Positions 7,216 to 15,881 of a DNA stretch of 34,463 nt are shown piece after piece. The notes under the pieces are model-generated. The model had not been told where the DNA came from and did not search any database. It saw nothing but the letters and a program-made list of their open reading frames with translations. Source of the stretch: an uncultured Eubacteriales bacterium (GTDB lineage: Bacteria > Bacillota > Clostridia > Christensenellales > QALW01); contig URIR01000020.1 of the NCBI GenBank assembly GCA_900547955.1, positions 1 through 34,463 of the forward strand. Direction: 5' to 3'. The position numbers and the translations under genes were made by a program. The number at the start of each line of letters is the position of its first letter. Position 1 is the first letter of the stretch.

Positions 7216-9102
7216 TCAGTCCTGGCTGCTTAAATTTTCCCATTGTAGATAGAGTGCTTCAAGCTTTTTCTTTAAAGTATTATATTCCTTTTGCAAAGAG
7301 GATATATTTCCGTCCGAATAGGTATCGGGCTGAGAAAAAAGAGCTTCCAAAGCGGATATGCGCGTTTCGATTTGTATTATATCCGCTTCTGTACTGCGCA
7401 GAAGGGCGGCTTTCTGCTTTTTTCTTTCCCGTGCGGCTTTATCCAGTCTGCGCTGCTTATCCAGGGCGGTTTTAGTAATTTGAGGCTGAAAGTCTAAAAC
7501 GGTTTCGGGCGCTTTGCTTTTTAAATACTGGTCGTAATTGCCGGGGTATATCTTTAATTCGCCGTTTTCCATTTCCCAGATGCTGTCCGCAAGCCTGTTT
7601 ATTAAATACCGGTCATGCGAAACCATGATTATTGTGCCGCCAAAAGCTTTTAAGGCTTCTTCCAGTATTTCGCGGGAGTCCATATCTAGGTGGTTGGTCG
7701 GTTCGTCCATAAGGAGCACGTTGTTTTCTCCAAGGGCTAATTTTATTAATGCCACCCGCGCCCTTTCGCCGCCGCTTAATGCGGAAATAGGCTTAAAGAC
7801 GTCCTCCCCTCTGAAGAGCATGGCCGCAGCGCTGGAGCGGGCCTGGGTTTGATTCATTGCGGGGCAGGCAGACCATACCTCGTCCAGTATGGTATTGCTC
7901 ATAACTAAATTCTCCTGCTTTTGAGCGTAATAGCCCTTTTTTACACCTGCGCCCCAGTATATGCTTCCGCAGTCCGGTCTTTCCAGCCCGGCCAGCAGAC
8001 GCAGCAGAGTGGTTTTACCCGTTCCGTTGCGTCCTATAAGCGCAATTCGGCTTCCCGCCTTTAATTCTCCGTGTATATTTTCAAATATAAGCTTTTGTCC
8101 GTATCGCTTTGTAAGGCTTTTAAAGGATAATACGTCGTTGCCCGGCCGCGGACCTTCGTTAAAGCGCAGCCGTATGCTTTGAACAGACTGCGGAGCTTCT
8201 ATTATCTCCATGCGTTCAAGGGCCTTTTCGCGGCTTTCTGCTGCGCGTATGCTTTTTTCCCGGTTAAAGGAACGGTATTGCGCAATTATTTCCTTTTGAC
8301 GGGCAATTTCCTTTTGCTGCTCCTGATAGGCTTTGAGATTTATTTCCTTGGCCTGTTCTCTCTTTTGGCGGTACTGAGTATAATTGCCGCTGTAGAAATA
8401 CAGACGTCCGTTTTCAATTTCTCCAATACCCGTGCATACTCTGTCCAACAGGTAACGGTCGTGCGAGACGACCATAAGCGTGCCTTTATAATCTGCTAAA
8501 AAGCTTGTAAGCCATTCCACAGTCTTTAAATCGAGATGGTTGGTCGGTTCATCCAGCAAAAGCATGTCGTGGCCTCCCAGCAGGAGCATGGCAAGCGCCA
8601 GGCGCATCTGCTCGCCGCCGCTTAGAGTGGAAACCTTTCTGTTAAAGAATTCATCTCCCAGTCCAAGCCCGCGCAGAGCGCCCAGAACGCGGCTGTTGGC
8701 GGAATATCCGTCCATCTCTTCGTATTTCTGAGTTAAAGCGGAGTATCTTTCCATTAGCTCGTGTTCTGCCGAGCTGGCCATGGCCTGTTCCAATGCGCGG
8801 AGCTCTTCTTCCATTGCGAAAACGCGGCTGTATACGCTTAATGCTTCGTCTAGAACCGTATTATTGCTGTTCAGGGAGGTATGCTGTTCTAAATATCCTA
8901 AGGATATGCCTTTTTGCAGGCTTATACTGCCGCTTTCGGGGGTAATAATCCCTTGAATAAGCTTAAAAAGGGTGGTTTTACCTGTTCCGTTAGCGCCTAT
9001 AATGCCTATTTTATCTTTCTTATTGACAGAAAGGGTTATATTTGAAAATATTGTTTTATCTCCAAATGCCGCGGAGGCTTGATTTATGCTGAGTAAAGCC
9101 AT
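7216..9102 (-). CDS. ABC-F family ATPase (YdiF-like), two ATP-binding domains
   Basis: This is a soluble twin-ATPase protein of the ABC-F class. Such proteins bind the ribosomal E site and relieve stalled or antibiotic-inhibited ribosomes. The 628 residues show Walker A motifs GANGTGKT (36-43) and GRNGTGKT (357-364), signatures LSGGEQMRLA (about 160) and LSGGERARVA (about 440), and Walker B LLLDEPTNHLD and LLMDEPTNHLD. A charged linker (about 243-300) joins the domains, and a C-terminal coiled coil occupies about 535-628. There are no membrane segments. ATG 9102 follows AAAGGACAGGAG. The coiled-coil tail and the neighbouring rex both favour the housekeeping YdiF/Uup branch over antibiotic-resistance ABC-F proteins, though specificity is not provable from sequence. 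A clear promoter lies just upstream. Confidence 0.95.
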   Translation of the reverse strand: MALLSINQASAAFGDKTIFSNITLSVNKKDKIGIIGANGTGKTTLFKLIQGIITPESGSISLQKGISLGYLEQHTSLNSNNTVLDEALSVYSRVFAMEEELRALEQAMASSAEHELMERYSALTQKYEEMDGYSANSRVLGALRGLGLGDEFFNRKVSTLSGGEQMRLALAMLLLGGHDMLLLDEPTNHLDLKTVEWLTSFLADYKGTLMVVSHDRYLLDRVCTGIGEIENGRLYFYSGNYTQYRQKREQAKEINLKAYQEQQKEIARQKEIIAQYRSFNREKSIRAAESREKALERMEIIEAPQSVQSIRLRFNEGPRPGNDVLSFKSLTKRYGQKLIFENIHGELKAGSRIALIGRNGTGKTTLLRLLAGLERPDCGSIYWGAGVKKGYYAQKQENLVMSNTILDEVWSACPAMNQTQARSSAAAMLFRGEDVFKPISALSGGERARVALIKLALGENNVLLMDEPTNHLDMDSREILEEALKAFGGTIIMVSHDRYLINRLADSIWEMENGELKIYPGNYDQYLKSKAPETVLDFQPQITKTALDKQRRLDKAARERKKQKAALLRSTEADIIQIETRISALEALFSQPDTYSDGNISSLQKEYNTLKKKLEALYLQWENLSSQD

Positions 9103-9132
9103 ACTCCTGTCCTTTGATTAGTAGTTTTTAAT

Positions 9133-9161
9133 ATTATACAATAACGCGGGCATAAATACAA
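9133..9161 (-). promoter_or_regulatory. Sigma-A-type promoter for the ABC-F/rex/PHP operon
   Basis: Read on the minus strand there is a -35 TTGTAT (9156-9161), a 17-base spacer and a perfect -10 TATAAT (9133-9138), about 30 bases before the ABC-F start codon at 9102. Confidence 0.75.
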
Positions 9162-9257
9162 TTTATTTTATAACAATATTTTAGTATTAGTATATAAGGC
9201 TCGGTTATGGGTATTTTGCCGGTTTTATTATATTTGTGCTGCTTCCGGCTTTTCTTT

Positions 9258-9477
9258 AAGAGCAGAAAATAAAGGGCGCGCTTGCGAGCTTTTGGGGCAG
9301 GGGGGCGGCGCGGGCCCGGCCTCCGGTCGGGCCGGACGCAAAATATGCCTGGGAGAGAACGCTGTTCTCACCCAGGCATATTTTGCGTCCCATTCGGGCG
9401 CCTGCAGGCGCCCGAATGCGCGCCGCCCCCCTTTTTTAAAGCCGGGAGCTTTAGCGCGTACTTTGTTTTCCGCTCTT
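9258..9477. repeat. Compound inverted repeat with a gap-free four-way-junction core (9300-9431)
   Basis: Outer arms 9258-9282 and 9453-9477 match at 21 of 25 positions as reverse complements. Inside them lies an exact 13-bp stem (9300-9312 with 9419-9431, GGGGGGCGGCGCG). Between its strands stand three hairpins placed end to end: 9313-9333 (nine pairs, one G-T), 9334-9390 (27-base arms with one mismatch and a GCT loop) and 9391-9418 (a perfect 28-base palindrome). No base is left over at the three boundaries. The core is much richer in G and C than its surroundings. It contains no credible gene. It sits directly downstream of the rhamnosidase stop and upstream of the ABC-F promoter. Candidates are a MITE-like or hairpin-ended mobile element or a structured RNA; nothing decides between them. 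Confidence 0.85.
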
Positions 9478-9489
9478 TAAAATAAAGCG

Positions 9490-12189
9490 TTACTTTTTTA
9501 CAGCCACAAACGCATAGCGTCCGCTGGATATTTCCAGCTGGATAAAGCCGTCCTTTTCCTGCGCTCCGGTTATGCCTTGCTCAGCTTTAAAGCCGTCTAA
9601 ACCGTAAACGCAGTTTTCGCCCGAATATACGGCGCCGTATTCCTTGGGCACGCGCACAATAGCTGTAGCGCCAAAGGGTATGATAACGTCCATTATTAAT
9701 TTGTCGTCCTGCTTCTTCCAGCCTGAAGCTACCTTGCCGCGCACGGTTTCCATTATTGCGCTGGCGTCGGTAAGCCCGCTTACCGGCTGCGGAGCGATAA
9801 GTATGCGGTCAAAGCCTTTTTCCAGGGGCCGTATGCCTGTTAAATGCTTGAAGAACCAGGTGCTTATCGTGCAGTACATGGGGTGGTTGTGCGAATTCAT
9901 GGCTGCCGTGACCCCTAATTCCCAGCGCTCCCATATGGTGGTTGCACCCTTGGAAAACATATAGCCCCAGCTGGGATAATCCTTTTGAGTGGCTATTTCA
10001 AAGGCCAAATCTCCCATATCGTTATCTGAAAGAGCTTCCAGCATGTATTTAGTTGCGATATTGCCGGTGGTTAAATGCCCGTTATGCTTGCGTATGTCGT
10101 CCGCCAGATTCTTTTTAACCTTTTCACGGTATCCTTCGGGCACTAAGTCAAAGCGCAGCGCCAGCGAATTGGAGGCCTGCGAGCCTAAGGCGTATTGAGC
10201 AGTCTCATAATTAAAGAATTCCTTATTTAGCTGCTCCTTAATATAATCGGCCAGCGCATTATGCTTGGCTATGTCCTCGCTGCGGCCTATGCGCTCTGCA
10301 ATTTTAGCCAGCAGCCGCGCGTTGACGTAATAGAATACCGTAGACATATATGTGCCGGGAGTTATGGCTGAAAGAGCCATATTGGCTTCGCGGCCGCCTA
10401 TACAGCCGTCTACCGGTCCGGCCCAGTCGCCGTAATTGGAATATTGAACAATTCCGTCTTTGCTCTTAGATGTAAGGAATTCTTCCCAGCGGCACATGTT
10501 ATCGTAATATTCTTCAATCAGGGAATCGTCGCCGTAGAACATATAGTTGAACCAGGGGATAAGCAGGAACACGCTGCATATGGGGTCGGCTTGAATGGAG
10601 CCGTAGGCGCGGGGCGCAACATCTGTTATGCTGCCGTTTTCACCCTGCTCGTCCACTAAATCCTTCATCCATTTGCGGTAAAACGCGCCCATGCCAAAAT
10701 TATATATGGTTTCTTCAGCGCGTACTGATACGTCGTTAGTCCAGCCCTGGCGCTCGTCTCTTTGCGGGCAGTCGGTAGGCACGGAATGCAGATTGCTCTC
10801 CTCCGTCCATAGCACAGCGGTCTGAATACGGTTTAGCATCTCGTCCGAGCAGGAGAAGCTGCCTGTTTTGCGTACAGCTGAACGTACCACCTTGCCGGTT
10901 AAAGCGCACATTTCAGGAGTTATTCCCTCAAGCTGAACATATCTGAAGCCATGATAGGTGAAATGGGGCTCAAATACCTCTTCGCCTGTACCCTTGCAGA
11001 AATATATGTCTCTGTTTTCCGCCCAGCGGAGATTCTCCTGGTTAATCGTACCGTCGTCATACAGCATTTCGGCGAATTTAAGGGTGATTTTGGTATCTTT
11101 TGGAGCGTTTACTTTAATTTCAGCCCAGCCTGCGAAATTCTGGCCCATGTCGTAAACGTAAACGCCTTCCTTGGGCTGCGAAACGCTTACAGGCTTCATT
11201 TCCCGGATAACCTTTATAGGCTCGGCAATCGCGGGCTCCAATTCTCCGCCGGGGCCTTCAATTTCCTTAGCCGGTCTCCAGGGCCAGTCCTTGGCCGCAG
11301 GCGTATCCCAGCCAGGCATTTCTATACGCGCGTCGTAATGCTCGCCGTTAAATACGTCGTTATAAATTATGGGGCCGTAGCTGCTCTTCCAGTCTTCGGG
11401 CCGGGAATATATCCATTGTGTGCTGCCGTCCTCATATTCAAAGAAGAGCTGAGCGGTAAAGCGGGGCTGTCCCAGCCAGTGCAAAGCTTCAAGGAAGGAA
11501 AAGCCGTTGAAGGCGTAATGGTTATTATGGTACCAGCCCTCGCCCAGGGTAACGCCTATGGTGTTTTCGCCCTCTTTGAGGTCGGAGGTTATATCATGTA
11601 CGCGATACTGTATGCGCTTGTCGTATGTAGTCCAGCCTGGATCCAGAACAGCGTCGCCCTGCTTTGCTCCGTTTATGCTGACGATATTATAGCCTATTCC
11701 CGAAACTAATGCGCGGGCGCGCTTAAGGCCGGGCTTTACGCTGAAATCGCTGCGGAAATAGCAGGCGGATTTGTTTTTGTAAAGGCGGTCGGTCAGCCAA
11801 AGCCCCTTCCATTCGTTTTTGTCCAGCAGGCCCATTTCAAAATAAGCGATATCGCTGGGCTCTCCCTCTTTATCAAAGGCGTCGGTAATACGGACGCGCC
11901 AATATACGCCCTGAAGGCTGGAAAGAGGCTTGCCCTGGTAAGGAACAAGGTTAAGCTGGTTGCTGCTTACAATGCCGCTGTCCCAGAGATCGGCTTGGCC
12001 GTTTTCTAATAATTCGCGGCTGGAAGCGCATTCTATCCTATATGTTTTTTGATAGTTCCCCTTTTGAGCGCAGGGTATCTGCCAGGAGAAACGAGGCTGA
12101 GCGCGGAAAATACCGAGAGGATTTTCCACCTGCTCCACCATAAGTGCGACGGGTTTTATGCTGCCCATCTTGCAGCTTTTGCAGTCCAT
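9490..12189 (-). CDS. Alpha-L-rhamnosidase, glycoside hydrolase family 78
   Basis: This enzyme is expected to release terminal alpha-L-rhamnose from glycosides or rhamnose-containing glycans by an inverting mechanism. It is about 899 residues long. The N-terminal beta-sandwich modules include a carbohydrate-binding-like stretch (SGIGYNIVSINGAKQGDAVLDPGWT in part). A conserved catalytic-barrel motif, DCPQRDERQGW, falls at about residues 473-483, and a later IWERWE carries the likely second carboxylate. SHNHPMYCTISTWFF near the end is also typical. There is no signal peptide, so it should act in the cytoplasm on imported substrates. ATG 12189 has GGAGGT eight bases before it; the frame continues 25 codons further but without a ribosome site. 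It is divergently oriented from a large lipoprotein gene. No rhamnose catabolic genes or transporter are nearby. Confidence 0.92.
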   Translation of the reverse strand: MDCKSCKMGSIKPVALMVEQVENPLGIFRAQPRFSWQIPCAQKGNYQKTYRIECASSRELLENGQADLWDSGIVSSNQLNLVPYQGKPLSSLQGVYWRVRITDAFDKEGEPSDIAYFEMGLLDKNEWKGLWLTDRLYKNKSACYFRSDFSVKPGLKRARALVSGIGYNIVSINGAKQGDAVLDPGWTTYDKRIQYRVHDITSDLKEGENTIGVTLGEGWYHNNHYAFNGFSFLEALHWLGQPRFTAQLFFEYEDGSTQWIYSRPEDWKSSYGPIIYNDVFNGEHYDARIEMPGWDTPAAKDWPWRPAKEIEGPGGELEPAIAEPIKVIREMKPVSVSQPKEGVYVYDMGQNFAGWAEIKVNAPKDTKITLKFAEMLYDDGTINQENLRWAENRDIYFCKGTGEEVFEPHFTYHGFRYVQLEGITPEMCALTGKVVRSAVRKTGSFSCSDEMLNRIQTAVLWTEESNLHSVPTDCPQRDERQGWTNDVSVRAEETIYNFGMGAFYRKWMKDLVDEQGENGSITDVAPRAYGSIQADPICSVFLLIPWFNYMFYGDDSLIEEYYDNMCRWEEFLTSKSKDGIVQYSNYGDWAGPVDGCIGGREANMALSAITPGTYMSTVFYYVNARLLAKIAERIGRSEDIAKHNALADYIKEQLNKEFFNYETAQYALGSQASNSLALRFDLVPEGYREKVKKNLADDIRKHNGHLTTGNIATKYMLEALSDNDMGDLAFEIATQKDYPSWGYMFSKGATTIWERWELGVTAAMNSHNHPMYCTISTWFFKHLTGIRPLEKGFDRILIAPQPVSGLTDASAIMETVRGKVASGWKKQDDKLIMDVIIPFGATAIVRVPKEYGAVYSGENCVYGLDGFKAEQGITGAQEKDGFIQLEISSGRYAFVAVKK

Positions 12190-12639
12190 TATATAATACC
12201 TCCATCGTATTAATTTATATACCCTGAAAGAATACAATAATTTTATAAAAAACGCCATAGACAATATTAACTTGCTGTTGCCCGTTTCTAACTTATTCGG
12301 CTTGTGAGTTTGCTTTTTATAATATTGTTGCAGACCGCTCCGGGGGAGAGTTCCATTGCGGCTGCTTTTTATGGCCTTTTAGCTTGAATAACGGCTGCGG
12401 AACGGGCCGAGTTTATTTTTTAAGGGCCGTCGGATTTTCAGCCTTGTAAACTGAGGGTAATCAGAATATATATAAAACACGGTTTTAAGAGCCTTAAAAA
12501 TAACCGGATTTGCGGTTACTTTTGTAGCTTTTATGGTTAGTATTGTGCATTGCGGCTTAAAAGGGTCCAAGTTAAACTAATATAGCTTTAGAGACAGCCC
12601 CATAAATTTACGGGATTTAAATCGGAAGGAGGAAATAAA
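12190..12639. other. Divergent intergenic region between rhamnosidase and lipoprotein genes
   Basis: This 450-base AT-rich stretch has no credible gene. On the plus strand TTGTAA (12444-12449), 17 bases and TATATA (12467-12472) form a promoter-like pair that would give the lipoprotein mRNA a leader of about 160 bases. That -35 is embedded in a 17-mer, CTTGTAAACTGAGGGTA (12443-12459), found again exactly at 27906-27922. A weak hairpin follows (GGTTTTAAG, then CTTAAAAATAACC) and AACCG/CGGTT arms lie at about 12500. I found no convincing promoter for the rhamnosidase. Confidence 0.5.
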
Positions 12640-15384
12640 TTGTTGGGATATAAAAAGCTTTTGGCGCTGATAGCGGCTGCAATTCTGCCGTTGTCTCTTT
12701 CATCGTGCGCAGAGGGGATTTCGCCGACTGCGGCGGGCACGACGGCGCCAGACGACGGGCAGATATCAGTAACGGGGACGGAGGACAGGGAAATCAGTAT
12801 GGATAAAACATATATTCAAAAGCCGGATTACCGGGATTATGTATGCATGTGGTGGAAAAACGGCTTTGTAAACGCAAATAATGCGGAAATGGGAAGACCG
12901 GAGATATGCATTCAGTCGGGCTATTACGGCATAAACGTAGATACCAAGCTGGGGATGATTACTAAACTGGGCTGGATAGAGGAGCCTTTGACTGAAGCGC
13001 AGGCGCAGTCTCAGGACGCCGCTTTGATTGACAGCATGCCCTCCTGCGCTATGAATTATAACGTTAATATAGACGGCAGCGATTATCCGTATGCGTATTC
13101 TATTAAAAAGGTGACGGGCAGCGAGGTTAATTCCATGATTCTTGAATCAGGGCATTATATGCAGAGCATGGAGCTGCTATTTTTGCAGTTCAGCGGCCGT
13201 AGTGATATATTGGGGCGCATGGAAATAAAGGCAATGCCATCGCATTTTTCTCTGTATTTTAATTTATACAGCTATACGGCCGTATCAGATGCAGAATTAT
13301 CCTTTACGCTTAAGCTGGATGAAAGCTTTAACAGCGTTGAGGTTTATGACGGCGGCTTTGCGGCTACTCTTAAACGGTCAGACGGCCGCGGTTTTACCTT
13401 TGTGCTGCCCAGAGAAAGCGGGGCCAGTCTTGAAACGGACGGCGCCTCCATTACATTTAAATGCAGCAGGGATTTAGCCGCTAAAGAATATCAGGGCTTT
13501 GGAGTTGTGTGTGTGCCATCTCTTAACGCCTCGCGCGCTGACGCGGAATATCAGCGCTCTGTAGAAAGCGCGCAGGTTTCGGCAGTACAGATAGAACCGA
13601 GCGAGGGCAGAAACCAACGGGTTTCCTATGACGCGGAGCATGGATATTTTATTATTGACGCAAATAGGATGAATTCAAACCGGCTTACTGATTTTGCTGA
13701 CGAAGAGGCGCGCACCTCGTATGATAGGCTGAGGTTTACCGTTGAAAATCCTACGGGCCGGATGGTCAAGGTGCCCATAATGTTTTTTAAGGACGGTAAA
13801 TTCGGCGTTGAGGGCTTAACTCCTATGATACGTGATATAATTACCGGCGAACCTACCGGTCTGAGCGTGCAGCTCAGCAAGAACTGGCATTATCTGGGGG
13901 ATAATTATTCCCCCGACGACCCGCACAGATATTTGGAGGGGACGTGGCTGCATGCCTATACCGTTATAGAAGTTCCGGCGTATACCGGAGTGGAATATGA
14001 ATTTACAATAGCTTATGCGCAGTGGGGCCAATTATATGCCGCCAGCCACGCGCAGCTATGTCTGGCCGGGTGGATAGGCCGTCAGAGCGGGCAGGTATGG
14101 GAGACAAGCGCTATAGGCTCCTCGCACGAGGCGTTTTGCTATGATGCGGAAAACAACTGCCGCTCCGGCTTTATTGTGGATATTGTGCCCTTTGGCGTTA
14201 CTCCGGAGGGCGGACAGCAGTATGGCTGGGTCAATTCAAACGGAGGAGGAAATTTTTTAATTTATACGGATACCAGCGGGGAATATGTCGGCTTTAAGAA
14301 TATGAAGATTTATTTCCGCAAGCAGGGTCCTAACGTTACCGAGGTGATATATACCGCCGTGACCTCTGACGAGGCCATAGCTGTAAAAATGACGGCTAAC
14401 TTGGGCCGCACAGACGATTTGAGCAAAGCGCTGCATACCTTTGAATATGAATTTTTAAAGGATGTGGAATTTGAGCGTATGGCCTTTTATCAGATAGGCT
14501 CGGATTTTTATAACGTAGTTTATTATCCCACCATGACTATAGGCAACGACGAGGGCCCTATAAGCTTTGAATTGAACGGCATGCGCTATGGCGCTGAATT
14601 TGAATTGGATTATACTCGGGAGGCGGGATATATCGGCAGCGATACAATGCAGCGAATAGAGGTGCCGGGAACAGGCTGCTATATTGCTTTTACCGGCGCA
14701 ACCGGCGAGGTGTTTAACGACCAGACGCAGTCCAGCTGGGGACAGAGCCAAATCGTAGCCAATAGAATGCTGGCGGTAAAGGAATACAGCGCCACTCTTA
14801 ACGGTGTGACCTATACTCAGCCCTGCGTAAGCTTATATCGGTCATATACCGATTGGGCTAATTGGTACGCGCCTCTGGCTGAATTGTCTCCGCCGGCGGC
14901 TGTGGGCAATATAATAAAAGCAGGAAGCAAGGTCAGCGGAAAGGTGGAATATGTAAATCTGCCCTTTAATAAGGATTTATATTATATAGAAACCTCGGAT
15001 GTAAACGATATACCCGCGGAGTATTTCAACACCTATAAAATGGCGCAGTATTATTACGACCAATCAAAATACGACGTTTCTGTTTCTGCAGGCAGCGTTA
15101 TTTCTGAGCTTCCGTTAAAGCTGGAGGCTGAGGGCCAGACGGTTCAATTCAGCCTAAGCGGCGGATTTGGATATATTCCGGTTACAATTACCGGGCTGGA
15201 CGGGTATTCGGGCTATACGCTGGAATACAGGCAGGACGGGCAATGGCTCAAATTGGACCAATCGGTGCACGGGAACGATTATTGGCAGTGCTATTATGAT
15301 GCGGCGGCAGGCAAATACGAAATGAGCTTTAATATTCCCTCGTCCGGAGCTAATTGTGTGGAATATCGGCTTATAAAAAAATAG
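12640..15384 (+). CDS. Large secreted lipoprotein of unknown family
   Basis: I do not recognise a named family. The 914-residue protein begins with a lipoprotein signal: charged GYKK, a hydrophobic core (residues 7-18) and lipobox LSSC with Cys23, followed by a Thr/Pro/Gly-rich spacer to about residue 55. The rest is rich in aromatic residues and Gly/Asp with predicted beta character (for example YVCMWWKNGF, WHYLGDNYSPDDPHRYLEGTW and YGWVNSNGGG), which suggests stacked beta-sandwich domains of the carbohydrate-active or binding kind. No catalytic motif could be assigned. The start is TTG 12640 with AGGAGG seven bases upstream. It should be anchored on the outer face of the membrane. Divergence from the rhamnosidase gene suggests, without proving, a role in glycan capture or processing. 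A short hairpin with a T-run follows the stop. Confidence 0.8.
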   Translation: MLGYKKLLALIAAAILPLSLSSCAEGISPTAAGTTAPDDGQISVTGTEDREISMDKTYIQKPDYRDYVCMWWKNGFVNANNAEMGRPEICIQSGYYGINVDTKLGMITKLGWIEEPLTEAQAQSQDAALIDSMPSCAMNYNVNIDGSDYPYAYSIKKVTGSEVNSMILESGHYMQSMELLFLQFSGRSDILGRMEIKAMPSHFSLYFNLYSYTAVSDAELSFTLKLDESFNSVEVYDGGFAATLKRSDGRGFTFVLPRESGASLETDGASITFKCSRDLAAKEYQGFGVVCVPSLNASRADAEYQRSVESAQVSAVQIEPSEGRNQRVSYDAEHGYFIIDANRMNSNRLTDFADEEARTSYDRLRFTVENPTGRMVKVPIMFFKDGKFGVEGLTPMIRDIITGEPTGLSVQLSKNWHYLGDNYSPDDPHRYLEGTWLHAYTVIEVPAYTGVEYEFTIAYAQWGQLYAASHAQLCLAGWIGRQSGQVWETSAIGSSHEAFCYDAENNCRSGFIVDIVPFGVTPEGGQQYGWVNSNGGGNFLIYTDTSGEYVGFKNMKIYFRKQGPNVTEVIYTAVTSDEAIAVKMTANLGRTDDLSKALHTFEYEFLKDVEFERMAFYQIGSDFYNVVYYPTMTIGNDEGPISFELNGMRYGAEFELDYTREAGYIGSDTMQRIEVPGTGCYIAFTGATGEVFNDQTQSSWGQSQIVANRMLAVKEYSATLNGVTYTQPCVSLYRSYTDWANWYAPLAELSPPAAVGNIIKAGSKVSGKVEYVNLPFNKDLYYIETSDVNDIPAEYFNTYKMAQYYYDQSKYDVSVSAGSVISELPLKLEAEGQTVQFSLSGGFGYIPVTITGLDGYSGYTLEYRQDGQWLKLDQSVHGNDYWQCYYDAAAGKYEMSFNIPSSGANCVEYRLIKK

Positions 15385-15419
15385 CGCGCATTCATAGAGG
15401 GCGAAGCTTCGCGCTTTTT
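15383..15419 (+). terminator. Intrinsic terminator after the lipoprotein gene
   Basis: AGCGCG (15383-15388) can pair with CGCGCT (15410-15415), immediately followed by TTTT. The first base of the stem falls in the TAG stop. The inner GCGAAGCTTCGC is itself palindromic and may compete. Confidence 0.5.
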
Positions 15420-15452
15420 GCAGGCTTTCACGCGCAGGCTGGGTTAAAAGCA

Positions 15453-15492
15453 TTAAACCCGAATGGGAAGTAAATTTCCCGTCCGGGTTTAA
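15453..15492. terminator. Bidirectional hairpin between convergent genes
   Basis: TTAAACCCG (15453-15461) pairs exactly with CGGGTTTAA (15484-15492), with an inner GGGAA/TTCCC extension. On the minus strand it lies 37 bases beyond the DUF1540 stop and is followed by TGCTTTT, so it plausibly ends that transcript. Confidence 0.5.
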
Positions 15493-15529
15493 ATGTTCTT
15501 CTGCGCTCGTCAGCCCAAAAGAACTGAAA

Positions 15530-15880
15530 TCATTTTGGGGAATAGGTCTGACATGCGCAATCCTTAAGCGGGGTAAAGCTTGGATCCTGAATTTTAATGC
15601 TTCTGGCCCTGCACATATATTCGTTGTTGTGAATACAGTTTTTCGCTGAGCATGCTATGGTAATCTCTGCGTCCTTTACGGTACGGTCAACGGTCATATC
15701 CTTGCCCATTTCCATCAAAAGCTTACTGCCGGCATTGTTTATAGGATAGGCGTAGCTGTTGCAATGAGCGTCTCCTACCGCCAGATTATCGCTGCATCTT
15801 ACGTTTATGTGATGCGCGTCGCACTTGCCGTCCTTATTATGGAGGCAGCGTACTGCATCGCATTCTATATTGCTTTGCAT
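15530..15880 (-). CDS. Tandem DUF1540 cysteine-rich protein
   Basis: This is a 116-residue soluble protein with two copies of the DUF1540 pattern. The first copy covers residues 6-43 (IECDAVRCLHNKDGKC, then C, then CNSY). The second covers about 74-113 (IACSAKNCIHNNEYMC, then CACQTY). The regularly spaced cysteines suggest each copy binds a metal such as zinc, but this is inference; the family function is unknown. A GAGG site lies about ten bases before ATG 15880. A single-copy DUF1540 gene ends just one base upstream, so the pair forms an operon and may have arisen by duplication. DUF1540 proteins are common in spore-forming Clostridia. Confidence 0.85.
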   Translation of the reverse strand: MQSNIECDAVRCLHNKDGKCDAHHINVRCSDNLAVGDAHCNSYAYPINNAGSKLLMEMGKDMTVDRTVKDAEITIACSAKNCIHNNEYMCRARSIKIQDPSFTPLKDCACQTYSPK

Positions 15881-15881
15881 A

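Noticed and set aside
10951..11709. 252-codon plus-strand open frame within the rhamnosidase gene
   Set aside because: It lies wholly opposite a conserved GH78 coding region, has no ribosome site and resembles no family.
12379..12570. 63-codon minus-strand open frame in the divergent intergenic region
   Set aside because: No ribosome site, no family resemblance and basic random-looking composition; the region is better explained as regulatory sequence.
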